A stretch of DNA of 16,023 nucleotides from JBCCMB01 sp039026555 (GCA_039026555.1 JBCCMB010000057.1:1-16023); one strand, 5' to 3'; positions 6,668-14,202 are shown, numbered from the stretch's first letter. Notes: generated by a model not told the origin, from the letters alone. Numbers and translations are program-made.

Positions 6668-7399
6668 ATGGCTGACTTCCAATATGCCCGCGGCGGCCAG
6701 ATTGGCGCGTCTGCAGACATGTCGGTGGACGCAGGCCTGCGCGGCTTTATGCTCGGCGTCTACAACAAGATGGCGTTGGGCCTTGTGCTCTCTGCGGTCC
6801 TGGCGTTCGTAGCCGCAACGGTCGAGCCCGTGCGCAATGTGGTGTTCACGGCGCCGCTTTATTACGTCATCGCGTTCGCGCCGATTGTTATTTTGCTCGG
6901 CTCGTCTTTCTTTATGCGCAACCCGTCGCCGGCGGCGTCTGGTTTCATCTATTGGTCCGTCGTCAGTCTGATCGGCCTGTCTATGGGCATGCTGATGATG
7001 ATGTACGGCGCGCGCCCAGACGGCATGACCCTGATCGCTAAGGCGTTTTTCGTCACTGCGGCGGCCTTTGGCGGTTTGAGCCTCTGGGGCTACACAACGA
7101 AGCGCGACCTTTCCGGTTTTGGCTCCTTCCTGGTCATGGGTCTGATTGGCCTAATCATCGCTTCGATCGTTCAGATCTTCCTGCAGTCGGATATGATGTC
7201 TTTCATCATCTCCTGTGTCGGCGTTTTGATCTTCTCCGGCCTCACCGCCTATGACACGCAGCGCTTGAAGCACACCTATTATGCTCTGGGCGGCGACGAA
7301 CGTTCTATGGCCGTGGCGACCAATTATGGCGCGTTGAGCCTCTATCTGAACTTCATCAATTTGTTCCAATTCATCTTATCGCTGATGTCTCGCGACTAA
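6668..7399 (+). CDS. Bax inhibitor-1/YccA family inner-membrane protein
   Basis: The 243-residue integral membrane protein has about seven hydrophobic helices (roughly 33-52, 58-80, 91-114, 122-141, 151-172, 176-193 and 222-240) after a soluble N-terminus of about 30 residues. The family signature A-Y-D-T-Q-R is at 194-199, and the last helix carries L-Y-L-N-F-I-N-L-F. In the structurally studied Bacillus YetJ, two Asp residues in the last two core helices form a pH-sensing pair that gates calcium leak. Here the first is kept (Asp196) but the second position is Asn228. Bacterial members are linked to calcium leak or membrane-protein quality control (YccA inhibits FtsH), but the role here is unknown. 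It is a single-gene unit with a candidate promoter upstream, a good ribosome binding site and a strong terminator 24 bp after the stop. Confidence 0.93.
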   Translation: MADFQYARGGQIGASADMSVDAGLRGFMLGVYNKMALGLVLSAVLAFVAATVEPVRNVVFTAPLYYVIAFAPIVILLGSSFFMRNPSPAASGFIYWSVVSLIGLSMGMLMMMYGARPDGMTLIAKAFFVTAAAFGGLSLWGYTTKRDLSGFGSFLVMGLIGLIIASIVQIFLQSDMMSFIISCVGVLIFSGLTAYDTQRLKHTYYALGGDERSMAVATNYGALSLYLNFINLFQFILSLMSRD

Positions 7400-7422
7400 A
7401 CGAATTTGGACACACGCTTATG

Positions 7423-7451
7423 AAAACCCGGCCTAAGCGGCCGGGTTTTTT
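7423..7451. terminator. Bidirectional intrinsic terminator
   Basis: AAAACCCGGCC (7423-7433) and GGCCGGGTTTT (7439-7449) form a perfect 11-bp stem around a 5-nt loop. Six T follow the GC-rich part on the plus strand and four T on the minus strand. It ends the BI-1 transcript and the convergent DUF2794 transcript. Confidence 0.93.
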
Positions 7452-7473
7452 GTGTCTGATATTCGCAGGACAC

Positions 7474-7827
7474 CTATTCGACGACGGAAAAGCGGCGTTT
7501 GTCGAAGACTTTCAGGACGGTGCTCAGCTCGCGCCCGCGTTTCAGCACCTGTCCCGTCGCGTTTATCACGGCGTAAGCGCCCTGCTTGCGCGCCAAGTCT
7601 GGACGTTTTTCGATCGTATAAGTCGGCGCTTCCGAGCTTCGCCTATAAATTGAGAAGGCTGCATAATCCTTGGCGGCGTCGATGGCGTAGTCTCGCCATT
7701 CGCCAGCTGCGACCATTTTACCATACACGTGAAGAATCGCGCTGAGTTCGCGGCGTTGGAACCATATCTTGGGTTGGGGTTTGGACGCGCCTTTGCTAGG
7801 TACGAATTCGTTCGCGGGAGTTTTCAT
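7474..7827 (-). CDS. DUF2794 family protein
   Basis: From the ATG at 7827 the protein has 117 residues. After a short polar N-terminus comes the conserved DUF2794 core: W-F-Q-R-R-E-L-S-A-I-L, then the G-E-W-R-D-Y-A-I-D segment, F-S-I-Y-R-R-S-S-E-A-P, E-K-R-P-D-L-A-R-K-Q-G-A-Y and V-L-K-R-G-R-E-L near the C-terminus. The family is small, basic, soluble, found mainly in alphaproteobacteria and of unknown function. The frame extends upstream to 7902, but those 25 residues are not like the family. GGAACGG just before 7827 is a weak ribosome binding site. It is single-gene, ending 23 bp before the shared terminator. Confidence 0.88.
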   Translation of the reverse strand: MKTPANEFVPSKGASKPQPKIWFQRRELSAILHVYGKMVAAGEWRDYAIDAAKDYAAFSIYRRSSEAPTYTIEKRPDLARKQGAYAVINATGQVLKRGRELSTVLKVFDKRRFSVVE

Positions 7828-8145
7828 TACCGTTCCGTTTAGGGTCCCTAGGCTTCTGGGGATAAGTCCCGTCTGTGACCAATTCTTAATGAAATGTCGC
7901 AAAAGAGCCGCATTTCAGACTAGCCAAAGCCGTCAACTCCCGCCAGATTATACCCGTCAGGCGGGAAGTGAAGACGCCGGCCTTGGACCCAACAGCCCCC
8001 CAGCCCCCCAGGGCTACGGCTTGACGGACCGCCTGACACCCTAATCTCCCAACATTTTAAAATGACCTAACGCTGCGGATCCATGGCGTGCGCCACACGC
8101 GTTGTTAGTGTGCCCAAAGCTAAGGCGCAAACCAGCGGAGATTCC
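7828..8145. other. Divergent intergenic region upstream of the SDR gene
   Basis: This 318-bp region lies between the divergent DUF2794 and SDR genes. No coding frame in it is supported. It contains the nested inverted repeats listed separately, a C-rich tandem AGCCCCCC pair (7994-8009) and an AT-rich stretch at about 8052-8066 that may include promoter elements. The SDR ribosome binding site GGAGA is at about 8136. Confidence 0.5.
7927..8037 (+). repeat. Nested, competing inverted repeats (possible structured leader)
   Basis: Several complementary arms share bases. AACTCCCGCC (7935-7944) pairs with GGCGGGAAGT (7960-7969) with one mismatch or bulge. GTCAGGCGG (7956-7964), overlapping that second arm, also pairs perfectly with CCGCCTGAC (8029-8037). 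CCGTCAA (7930-7936) pairs with TTGACGG (8021-8027). AGCCC (8002-8006) pairs with GGGCT (8011-8015). Mutually exclusive pairing of this sort is typical of attenuators or riboswitches but may also be chance in GC-rich DNA. No U-run follows, so it is not an ordinary intrinsic terminator. It ends 108 bp before the SDR start. Confidence 0.35.
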
Positions 8146-8895
8146 ATGGCGAATGGTCGATTAGAAGGCAAACGCGCGATCGTGACAGGCGCGGCGTCGG
8201 GCATCGGACGCGCGAGCGCGGCCTTGTTTGCGTCGGAAGGCGCGCATGTTTTGGGCGTGGACCTTCCCGGCGTTGGTTTGGATGCAGCAGCGAGGGAGGC
8301 GGGATTCGCCTATTTGGAGAAATCCGTGGCTGACGCGAATGCGCCCGAATTTATCGTCGAACGCGCCGTCGCTGATTTTGGCGGCGTCGATATCTTGTTC
8401 AACAATGCCGGCGTCGCGAGTTCGACCTTGGCGGAAGCCATGACGGATGAAGACTGGGACCGCGTAATGGATATTAATATCCGGGCGGTGTTCCGCGTGA
8501 CGCGCGCGGCGATCCCGCACCTCAAAGCGTCTGCGGCGGGCCGTGTTATCTCAACCGCCTCCGTCATGGCCGAAGAGGCGGATTACGGGCTTGCGCCTTA
8601 TTGCGCGTCGAAGGCGGGCGTGGCGGGGCTAACCCGTTCCTTAGCGCTGGAATTGGGTAAGTTCGGGATCACCGCGAATTATCTCCTCCCGGGCGCCATT
8701 CGAACCGGCATGACTCAGAGCGTCTGGGATGTCCGCCCGCAAGTCGCGGAGATTTGGGCGAAGAAATCCGTGTTGCGGCGGCTGGGCGAGCCATCTGATC
8801 TCGCCAAAGCCGCGCTCTTCCTCGCCAGCGACGACGCGGCTTTCATTACAGGGCAGGGCTTATCCGTGGATGGCGGGATCACGCTTCGGGTCTGA
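8146..8895 (+). CDS. Short-chain dehydrogenase/reductase (SDR), classical type
   Basis: This cytoplasmic NAD(P)-dependent oxidoreductase has 249 residues, the usual length of a classical SDR. The dinucleotide-binding T-G-A-A-S-G-I-G is at 14-21. Asp39 ends strand 2, which favours NAD(H) over NADP(H). N-N-A-G is at 86-89, and the catalytic residues are Asn111, Ser139, Tyr152 and Lys156 (Y-C-A-S-K). The P-G segment (L-P-G-A-I-R-T) and the C-terminal G-Q-G-L-S-V-D-G-G-I are standard. The substrate is unknown. I chose the ATG at 8146 because GGAGA lies about 6 nt before it and the Rossmann fold begins directly after; a frame open from 8083 adds 21 non-conserved residues. The ABC operon follows 106 bp downstream on the same strand. 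Confidence 0.94.
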   Translation: MANGRLEGKRAIVTGAASGIGRASAALFASEGAHVLGVDLPGVGLDAAAREAGFAYLEKSVADANAPEFIVERAVADFGGVDILFNNAGVASSTLAEAMTDEDWDRVMDINIRAVFRVTRAAIPHLKASAAGRVISTASVMAEEADYGLAPYCASKAGVAGLTRSLALELGKFGITANYLLPGAIRTGMTQSVWDVRPQVAEIWAKKSVLRRLGEPSDLAKAALFLASDDAAFITGQGLSVDGGITLRV

Positions 8896-9001
8896 GGACG
8901 CCTTAACGCGTTTGTCACGCGAGGCCGGTTTGCAAGCTCCGCGACGCACGGTATCCATTAACCATAAATTGGACGGCCGCGAGGGGGCTGAAACGCGCAC
9001 A

Positions 9002-9745
9002 ATGACCATGCTCACGGTCGACAATTTGGCGAAGAAGTTCGGCGCGCGCGGGGACGTCAAATACGCGGTGCGGGGCGTTAGCTTCAACGTGGAAGTTGGC
9101 GAGGTCTTAGCGTTTTTGGGCCCGAACGGCGCGGGCAAGTCGACGACCATGCGCATGATCGCCGGCTTTTTAGAGCCGGACGCCGGGGATGCGACAATCA
9201 ATGGCGCATCGATCGTCAACCAACGCGCCAAGGCGCAATCCTCCTTAGGGTATCTGGCGGAGGGCGCGCCGCTTTACACCGACCTCACTCCCACCGCTTT
9301 TTTGACCTTTCTCGCGCGGGTCCACGGCATGCGCGGCGCGCAAATCCGTTGGGCGATAGACCGCGTCATTGAGGATTGCCGGATCGCGGAGGTGGCGCGA
9401 CGGCCGATTGAGGCATTGTCCAAGGGCTTTAAGCGCCGTGTAGCCCTGTCCGGCGCGCTCATTCATGATCCGCCGGTTCTGGTTCTCGACGAACCCACCG
9501 ACGGGTTGGACCCGGGCCAAAAACACGCAGTTCACGCCCTGGTCGAACGCATGTCCGAGAGTAAGGCGATTTTGATCTCCACGCATCAATTGGACGAGGT
9601 GGAAGCCATGTGTTCGCGCGCCGCTGTCATCGACGCCGGCAGAATCGTGGCGGATGGTCGGCCGACCGATTTGGCGGCGCAAGCGGAGACGGGTCGTTTG
9701 GAAGATGCGTTTCTGGCGCTCACGCGCGAGGAGAAAGCGGCGTGA
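9002..9745 (+). CDS. ABC transporter ATP-binding protein (GldA-like)
   Basis: This is the nucleotide-binding subunit of an ABC-2 type exporter, 247 residues. Walker A G-P-N-G-A-G-K-S is at 40-47. The Q-loop region reads G-Y-L-A-E-G-A-P-L-Y, with Glu where many ABC proteins have Gln, as is usual for the GldA/NatA-like branch. The signature is L-S-K-G-F-K-R-R-V, Walker B is V-L-V-L-D-E-P-T-D-G-L-D-P, and the switch His is in I-S-T-H-Q. The frame is open upstream to 8729, but that part overlaps the SDR gene in another frame and is not real. The ATG at 9002 has a GAGGGGG about 14 nt upstream; a second ATG at 9008 is possible. The stop overlaps the GTG of the permease by 4 bp, indicating translational coupling. 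Confidence 0.95.
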   Translation: MTMLTVDNLAKKFGARGDVKYAVRGVSFNVEVGEVLAFLGPNGAGKSTTMRMIAGFLEPDAGDATINGASIVNQRAKAQSSLGYLAEGAPLYTDLTPTAFLTFLARVHGMRGAQIRWAIDRVIEDCRIAEVARRPIEALSKGFKRRVALSGALIHDPPVLVLDEPTDGLDPGQKHAVHALVERMSESKAILISTHQLDEVEAMCSRAAVIDAGRIVADGRPTDLAAQAETGRLEDAFLALTREEKAA

Positions 9746-10488
9746 GCGCCTCCCTCGCCGTTGTTGAAGCCGTCTTTGTGCGCGATTTGCGCGCGTACTT
9801 TCTGACCCCGCTGGCCTATGTGTTCATCGCGGTGTTTTTGTTGGCGTCGGGTGCGTTCACCTTTGAGATAGGACGGTTTTTCGACACCAATCGGGCCGAT
9901 CTTGCGCCGTTCTTCTTTTTTCATCCCTGGCTTTATCTCGTCTTTCTTCCGGCCATCGCCATGCGGCTATGGGCGGAGGAGGCGCGGGGCGGCTCCATCG
10001 AATTGCTGCTGACCTTGCCGGCGCCTGTATGGACTTTGGTGGTCGGCAAATTCCTGGCGGCTTGGGCGGTCGCGGGAGCCGCGTTGACGCTGACCTTTCC
10101 GATCTGGCTGACCGTGAACTATCTCGGCGCTCCGGACAATGCGGCGATCCTGCTCGGCTATGGGATGAGTTTTTTGATGGCGGGCGGCTATGTCGCTTTG
10201 GGCGCGGCCATGTCGGCCTTGGCGGGGAACCAAGTCGCCGCCTTCGTCATCGCCGTCACCGCTGGCTTCTTGTTCACAGCGGCTGGCTTGCCGCTGGTTG
10301 CGTCCGGATTGACGGAGAGTTTCGGCGCAGGCGCGGCGGATTTGGCGGCGTCGTTTTCGCTACTCTCGCATTTCGAAGCCGGCCAGCGCGGCGTTTTGGA
10401 ATTGCGCTCATTCTTATTCTTTGTCGGCTTCATCGTGTTGTGGCTCAGCCTCAATACGCTTTGGGCCGGCGCGCGTCGGGGGACCTAG
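9742..10488 (+). CDS. ABC-2 type permease (GldF-like)
   Basis: The membrane subunit of the exporter has 248 residues and about six transmembrane segments (roughly 22-42, 58-76, 98-120, 137-160, 166-188 and 222-242). After the second segment lies the coupling loop typical of ABC-2/GldF permeases (W-A-E-E-A-R-G-G-S-I-E-L-L-L-T-L-P, 77-93). The GTG at 9742 overlaps the ATPase stop (GTGA), and family similarity (V-R-D-L-R-A-Y-F-L-T-P-L-A-Y) starts about 13 residues later, so I prefer it to the longer open frame from 9610. It ends 5 bp before the GldG-like gene. The transported substrate is unknown. Confidence 0.93.
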   Translation: MSASLAVVEAVFVRDLRAYFLTPLAYVFIAVFLLASGAFTFEIGRFFDTNRADLAPFFFFHPWLYLVFLPAIAMRLWAEEARGGSIELLLTLPAPVWTLVVGKFLAAWAVAGAALTLTFPIWLTVNYLGAPDNAAILLGYGMSFLMAGGYVALGAAMSALAGNQVAAFVIAVTAGFLFTAAGLPLVASGLTESFGAGAADLAASFSLLSHFEAGQRGVLELRSFLFFVGFIVLWLSLNTLWAGARRGT

Positions 10489-10493
10489 CGAGT

Positions 10494-12374
10494 ATGCAGC
10501 GCCGCCCCTTCCTTGTTCTCGCCAGTTTTTTCGCCTTTTTGATTTTCGCAGGGCTCAACATCGCTGCGCAATCCTGGCTGTCGACGGCGCGTCTCGATTT
10601 TACGGAAAACCGGCTCTACACCCTGTCGGACGGCACGCGCGAGGTGGCCGCGTCCTTGGCGGAACCTGTGGATCTGACCTTTGTGTTTTCGCGCCGATTG
10701 GCCGCGGAGTATCCGGCCATGCGCACCTATGGCGCGCGCGTGCGGGAATTGCTCGCGGAAATCGCCGCTAAGTCCGGCGGCGACGTGCGCGTACGCGAGG
10801 TCGATCCCAGCCCGTTCTCCGCAGAGGAAGATGAGGCGATCGCCGCGGGCTTGAGTTCTGCGCCGACCAGTGACGGCGATCCGCTTTATCTCGGCGTGAT
10901 CGGTCGCAATTCTGTGGATGATGAGATCATCATCCCGTTTCTAGGGCCCGAGCGGGAAACCCTGCTGGAATATGACTTGGCGCGCTTGATCGCCCAGTTG
11001 GACGACCCGCAGCCGCCGCGCGTCGGCGTGCTCTCCAGCCTACCGGGTCTGCAGGGCAGGGGAATGGAGGCGGACGCCTATTATGTGCTTCGCGAAATGG
11101 CGCGCAGTTTTGAAATCGTCCCCATTACCGATGATTTTGATCGATTGCCGGACGATGTTGATGTTCTACTTCTAGCGCATCCGCCGGAGCTTTCGGATGC
11201 GCAACTCTTTCAGATTGATCAATTCATCCTCCGCACGGGGCGCGCTTTTTTCGCCCTCGACCCCGCCTCCAAAGCATCGCTGGCGACGCGTGGCCGTCTG
11301 GGGCAATTGCGGTCGGATCTTGCGCCCCTAGACGAGAGTTTGGGCGTTCGCCTCGCGCCGGAAGTGTTGGTCGATCGAGTTTTAGCGCTGCCGGTTGAGT
11401 TGATCGAAAACGGTCGCAGGGTGGTGGCGCCGCAACCGCTTTTTATCGCGTCTCCGCCCGCCAATGTATCGGATGAAGATCCGATCACCGCCGATCTCAG
11501 CCGCGCCGTGCATTTTGGTTTGGCGGGGCGCTTGATCGCAGAACCGCCCTTCGGCGCGGCCGTTGAGACTCTGATCGCATCCAGCCCTTCAGCAGCGCCT
11601 CTAGAGGCGCGCGCGGCGGCGCGCGAGCCGCCGCCGGCGGACGTGTTCGCTGATTACGTGGAATACGGCGCGGTGCAGAAACTGGCGGTTAGGTTATCCG
11701 GCGAGCTTCGCACCGCCTTTCCCGACGGTCCGCCGCCCGCGGACATCCCGGATGATCCCGTTCTGGCGGAATTGGCGTTGGCGAATGCGGTCGACACGCC
11801 GGTTTTGACGGTCTCTGCAACACCGGCCGAGATTATCTTTATCGCGGACGCCGATCTCTTCGACGATGGGTTTTACGTCAATCCGACCGGCGATGCGCCG
11901 GTCGCGGACAATGCGGCGTTCATCCTCAATGCCCTGGATAATCTCACGGGCGACGCCGCCTTGGCCGGTTTGCGGTCCCGCGCGCCGTCAGCGCGACCCA
12001 TGTCGCGCGTGGAGACCATGCGCGCCGAAGCGCGCGAACGTTTGTATGCGGAGCAAGCCTCTTTGGAGGCGCGATTGGCCGAGACGGAAACAGCGCTCGC
12101 CGACCTGCGCGCACGCGGCGCGGGATCGGATTTCTTCGCGGGCGATCTGTCCGCCGATCTGACGGACGCAGAACGCGGCGAGATCGCAAGATTTCGGACG
12201 GAGGCTTTGGACATTCGCGAGCGGTTACGATTGGTGGAGGGGGAGTTCCGCGCAGATATCGACAAGCTGGCGGGACGCCTCGCGCTCCTCAATATCTGGG
12301 CGCCGCCTTTCCTCGTTTTGGTGTTGTGGGTCGTTATGTTGCAAATCCGAGCGCGCAGGCGGGCGCAAACATGA
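10494..12374 (+). CDS. GldG-like ABC transporter auxiliary protein
   Basis: The 626-residue protein is anchored by one transmembrane segment at each end (about 6-24 and 598-618), with a large, probably periplasmic domain between. Directly after the first segment comes the GldG signature (R-L-D-F-T-E-N-R-L-Y-T-L-S-D-G-T, about 33-48, then A-E-P-V-D-L). The following region to about 310 corresponds to the ABC_transp_aux domain of gliding-type transporters. A Pro/Ala-rich insert occurs mid-protein, and a charged, probably coiled-coil stretch (about 508-550) precedes the C-terminal anchor. The frame is open upstream to 9969, but that part lies over the permease and is spurious. A GGGGGA lies about 10 nt before the ATG. 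The stop overlaps the next start as ATGA. Confidence 0.9.
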   Translation: MQRRPFLVLASFFAFLIFAGLNIAAQSWLSTARLDFTENRLYTLSDGTREVAASLAEPVDLTFVFSRRLAAEYPAMRTYGARVRELLAEIAAKSGGDVRVREVDPSPFSAEEDEAIAAGLSSAPTSDGDPLYLGVIGRNSVDDEIIIPFLGPERETLLEYDLARLIAQLDDPQPPRVGVLSSLPGLQGRGMEADAYYVLREMARSFEIVPITDDFDRLPDDVDVLLLAHPPELSDAQLFQIDQFILRTGRAFFALDPASKASLATRGRLGQLRSDLAPLDESLGVRLAPEVLVDRVLALPVELIENGRRVVAPQPLFIASPPANVSDEDPITADLSRAVHFGLAGRLIAEPPFGAAVETLIASSPSAAPLEARAAAREPPPADVFADYVEYGAVQKLAVRLSGELRTAFPDGPPPADIPDDPVLAELALANAVDTPVLTVSATPAEIIFIADADLFDDGFYVNPTGDAPVADNAAFILNALDNLTGDAALAGLRSRAPSARPMSRVETMRAEARERLYAEQASLEARLAETETALADLRARGAGSDFFAGDLSADLTDAERGEIARFRTEALDIRERLRLVEGEFRADIDKLAGRLALLNIWAPPFLVLVLWVVMLQIRARRRAQT

Positions 12375-13396
12375 GCGCGGCGTCGGACAAGGGCCGCGCG
12401 CGGCTTATATCGCGGCTCGGCGGCGCGGCGTTGGTTGCGATCGTCTTGGCGGTCGTGTCGCAATGGAATTTCGCTGCGGACGCTGATGATCGGGACATCG
12501 GCGCGCTGGTGCTACCCGGATTTGAAGCGCGTGCGGGCGATGCGGGCTTGGTTATGGTGACCACACGCGAAGAAAGCTATCATATCGCGCGCGATCCCGA
12601 GGGCTGGGTGCTAACGGAAAAAGGGCGCTATCCCGTAGAAGCAGAGCCCTTGGGGCAATTGGCGGAAGCGTTATCGGCCATGCGTTTCGGCCGATCTATG
12701 ACGCAGGATCCGAAAAAGCATGATCGGTTAGGCTTGGGCGATCCCCTAGAGGGCGGAACCGGCGCGCTATTGGAGGTGAGCGACGGGTCGGGGACTGTCC
12801 TCGCGAAACTCATTGTCGGTTTTAAAAATGGTTCCGCCTTTGTGCGTCGGCCGGGCGAGGACCAAGCTTGGGAAGTGACCGATGCCGAGCTGCCGCCTTT
12901 CCAGCGGGCCGCGCAATGGTTGGATCTAGATGTTGTCAGCTTAGACGCGACCGAGATCTCATTGGTTGAGATTGAGCCTACCGCCGGCCGCGCGTTTGCG
13001 CTGGTTCCCCGCATCGATGCTCCTGGCGAATTCCAATTGGCGCCGCCGGACGATACGGCGCGTTTGACCACCAGCTTTGCGCCGAACCCGCCCGCCAACA
13101 TCCTTACGCGCTTGGCGCCGATCGACGTAAAGCCCTTGTCCCAGCTCTCAACAGATACGCCCGTGGGTGTTCACCGCACGCACACTTATGACGGCCTCGT
13201 TTACGAGGCGGCGCTTTACGAGAACGGCGGAACATTTTGGGTCGCTTTGGGCGTATATGCGGAAGACGATAATCCTGATCTGCTCGCGCGGATCGAGAGT
13301 TTGGAAGAGCGGATCGCCGGCTGGGCGTTTGGCGTGTCCCGACTGGAATGGGATGCGCTTACGACGCCGTTCGAGGCGATCGCATTGGTCGATTGA
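12371..13396 (+). CDS. DUF4340 domain protein, fourth gene of the Gld-like ABC operon
   Basis: The 341-residue protein has one N-terminal membrane anchor (about 16-32) followed by a periplasmic beta-rich region. The DUF4340 pattern is visible: V-M-V-T-T-R-E-E-S-Y, then G-W-V-L-T-E-K-G-R-Y-P-V, a L-A-E-A-L-S-A-M-R-F helix, D-R-L-G-L-G-D-P, and I-V-G-F-K-N-G-S-A-F-V-R-R. DUF4340 genes typically follow GldG-like genes, which supports a shared complex, but the biochemical role is unknown. The start codon overlaps the GldG-like stop (ATGA). A longer frame from 12326 is not needed. The stop is 3 bp from the stop of the convergent DUF1223 gene, so no intrinsic terminator fits between them. Confidence 0.88.
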   Translation: MSAASDKGRARLISRLGGAALVAIVLAVVSQWNFAADADDRDIGALVLPGFEARAGDAGLVMVTTREESYHIARDPEGWVLTEKGRYPVEAEPLGQLAEALSAMRFGRSMTQDPKKHDRLGLGDPLEGGTGALLEVSDGSGTVLAKLIVGFKNGSAFVRRPGEDQAWEVTDAELPPFQRAAQWLDLDVVSLDATEISLVEIEPTAGRAFALVPRIDAPGEFQLAPPDDTARLTTSFAPNPPANILTRLAPIDVKPLSQLSTDTPVGVHRTHTYDGLVYEAALYENGGTFWVALGVYAEDDNPDLLARIESLEERIAGWAFGVSRLEWDALTTPFEAIALVD

Positions 13397-13399
13397 GCG

Positions 13400-14098
13400 T
13401 TAGAACGCGGCGTTTTCCGCCGTCTCAAACTGCGCGGCGCCCGCAACCGGGCCCGTCGCTTCCGCTTGCACCAGAACGACGCAAGCTGTCTCGCACGCGG
13501 CGTCAAAAGCAATTTCGCCGCCGCTCCAGCCGCCCAGTCGCACCATATCGCTGACCAGATTATGATGGCTCATCTCAACGCCTTTATTGGCGCCGCCGGC
13601 GGGCACCGCGATTGTGTCTCCGGGCCGATAGCTGATCAGCCATACATCGTGGGTGGTGTTCGCGTCGCCGGTAATACGCGCGACGCGGCCGTCAAACTCC
13701 ACAAACGCCGGCGTCGCCGGTTCTTTCAGCTCCGCTAGCTTGCGTTCGACTTTTTTGGGACGTGCGCCTGAGCAATGGTCCACGCCGTTGAAGATGAGTT
13801 GAGGCGTGTAGGGGCCGCGGCGGCGCAGCGCGGAATTGTAGGCCTTCTGCCGCTCCGTGAACTCAGGTTGCGCGAACGTGTCCGTCCAACCGAGATAATC
13901 CCAATAACCCACCGGGTAAGTCAGCGCGATAATGTCGTCGCGCTCGGCGAATTGAGCGAAGTTATCATTCGCCTTGGGACAATTCCCGCATGCTTGGCTC
14001 GAAAAAAGCTCGAGCACGGGTTTTTGCGCGCCGTCGGCGAAAACGGGCGGCGTTATCAGCGCGACACAGAGGCTAAGGGCGATCAAAAAGCGTTTCAT
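13400..14098 (-). CDS. Secreted DUF1223 thioredoxin-fold protein
   Basis: From the ATG at 14098 the protein has 232 residues with a clear signal peptide (K-R-F-L-I-A-L-S-L, likely cleavage after V-F-A near 21), so it is probably periplasmic. The DUF1223 start V-L-E-L-F-S-S-Q-A-C-G-N-C-P-K-A is at 28-43, with a thioredoxin-like C-x2-C at Cys37/Cys40. Y-P-V-G-Y-W-D-Y-L-G-W and Y-T-P-Q-L-I-F-N-G-V follow, as in the family. Further Cys lie near 108 and the C-terminus. A thiol redox role is inferred from the fold and motif; no substrate is known. The frame is open to 14128, but the signal peptide begins naturally at 14098. It is downstream of acnA on the same strand (118-bp gap), an arrangement I recall from other alphaproteobacteria. 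Confidence 0.9.
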   Translation of the reverse strand: MKRFLIALSLCVALITPPVFADGAQKPVLELFSSQACGNCPKANDNFAQFAERDDIIALTYPVGYWDYLGWTDTFAQPEFTERQKAYNSALRRRGPYTPQLIFNGVDHCSGARPKKVERKLAELKEPATPAFVEFDGRVARITGDANTTHDVWLISYRPGDTIAVPAGGANKGVEMSHHNLVSDMVRLGGWSGGEIAFDAACETACVVLVQAEATGPVAGAAQFETAENAAF

Positions 14099-14157
14099 GA
14101 CAAAACACATATGGATATCGCCGCACACGCGCCAATCAAGAGGATGTGAGGGGTGTT

Positions 14158-14202
14158 AAAAAATGACGCCGGCTCTCGCGCCCAGGAGCGATTTGACGCG
14201 AG
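14158..14202 (-). terminator. Weak possible terminator after acnA
   Basis: On the minus strand CTCGCG and CGCGAG (14197-14202 and 14175-14180) form a 6-bp stem with a 16-nt loop, followed 11 nt later by TTTTTT (14163-14158). The distance to the T-run and the long loop make this a poor intrinsic terminator. AAATCGCTC also occurs twice here as a direct repeat (about 14186-14208). Confidence 0.2.

Noticed and set aside
7769..8044. 91-residue plus-strand frame over the DUF2794 start and the intergenic repeats
   Set aside because: It overlaps the DUF2794 coding start and the inverted-repeat region and ends in Pro-rich translation of the C-runs; no ribosome binding site or family match.
8094..8112. 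CACAC-N9-GTGTG inverted repeat before the SDR gene
   Set aside because: Five-bp arms with a long spacer are expected by chance, and its position relative to a promoter is unknown.
8729..9001. Upstream extension of the ABC ATPase overlapping the SDR gene
   Set aside because: It is a shadow of the SDR 3' end; the ATPase fold begins at 9002.
9969..10493. Open frame extending the GldG-like gene upstream to give about 800 residues
   Set aside because: It lies entirely over the permease gene in another frame, is Gly/Arg-rich out-of-frame sequence, and GldG similarity starts only at the ATG at 10494.
11873..12463. 196-residue minus-strand frame opposite the GldG-like and DUF4340 genes
   Set aside because: Arg/Ser/Ala-rich, spans two well-supported genes on the other strand, and has no family resemblance.
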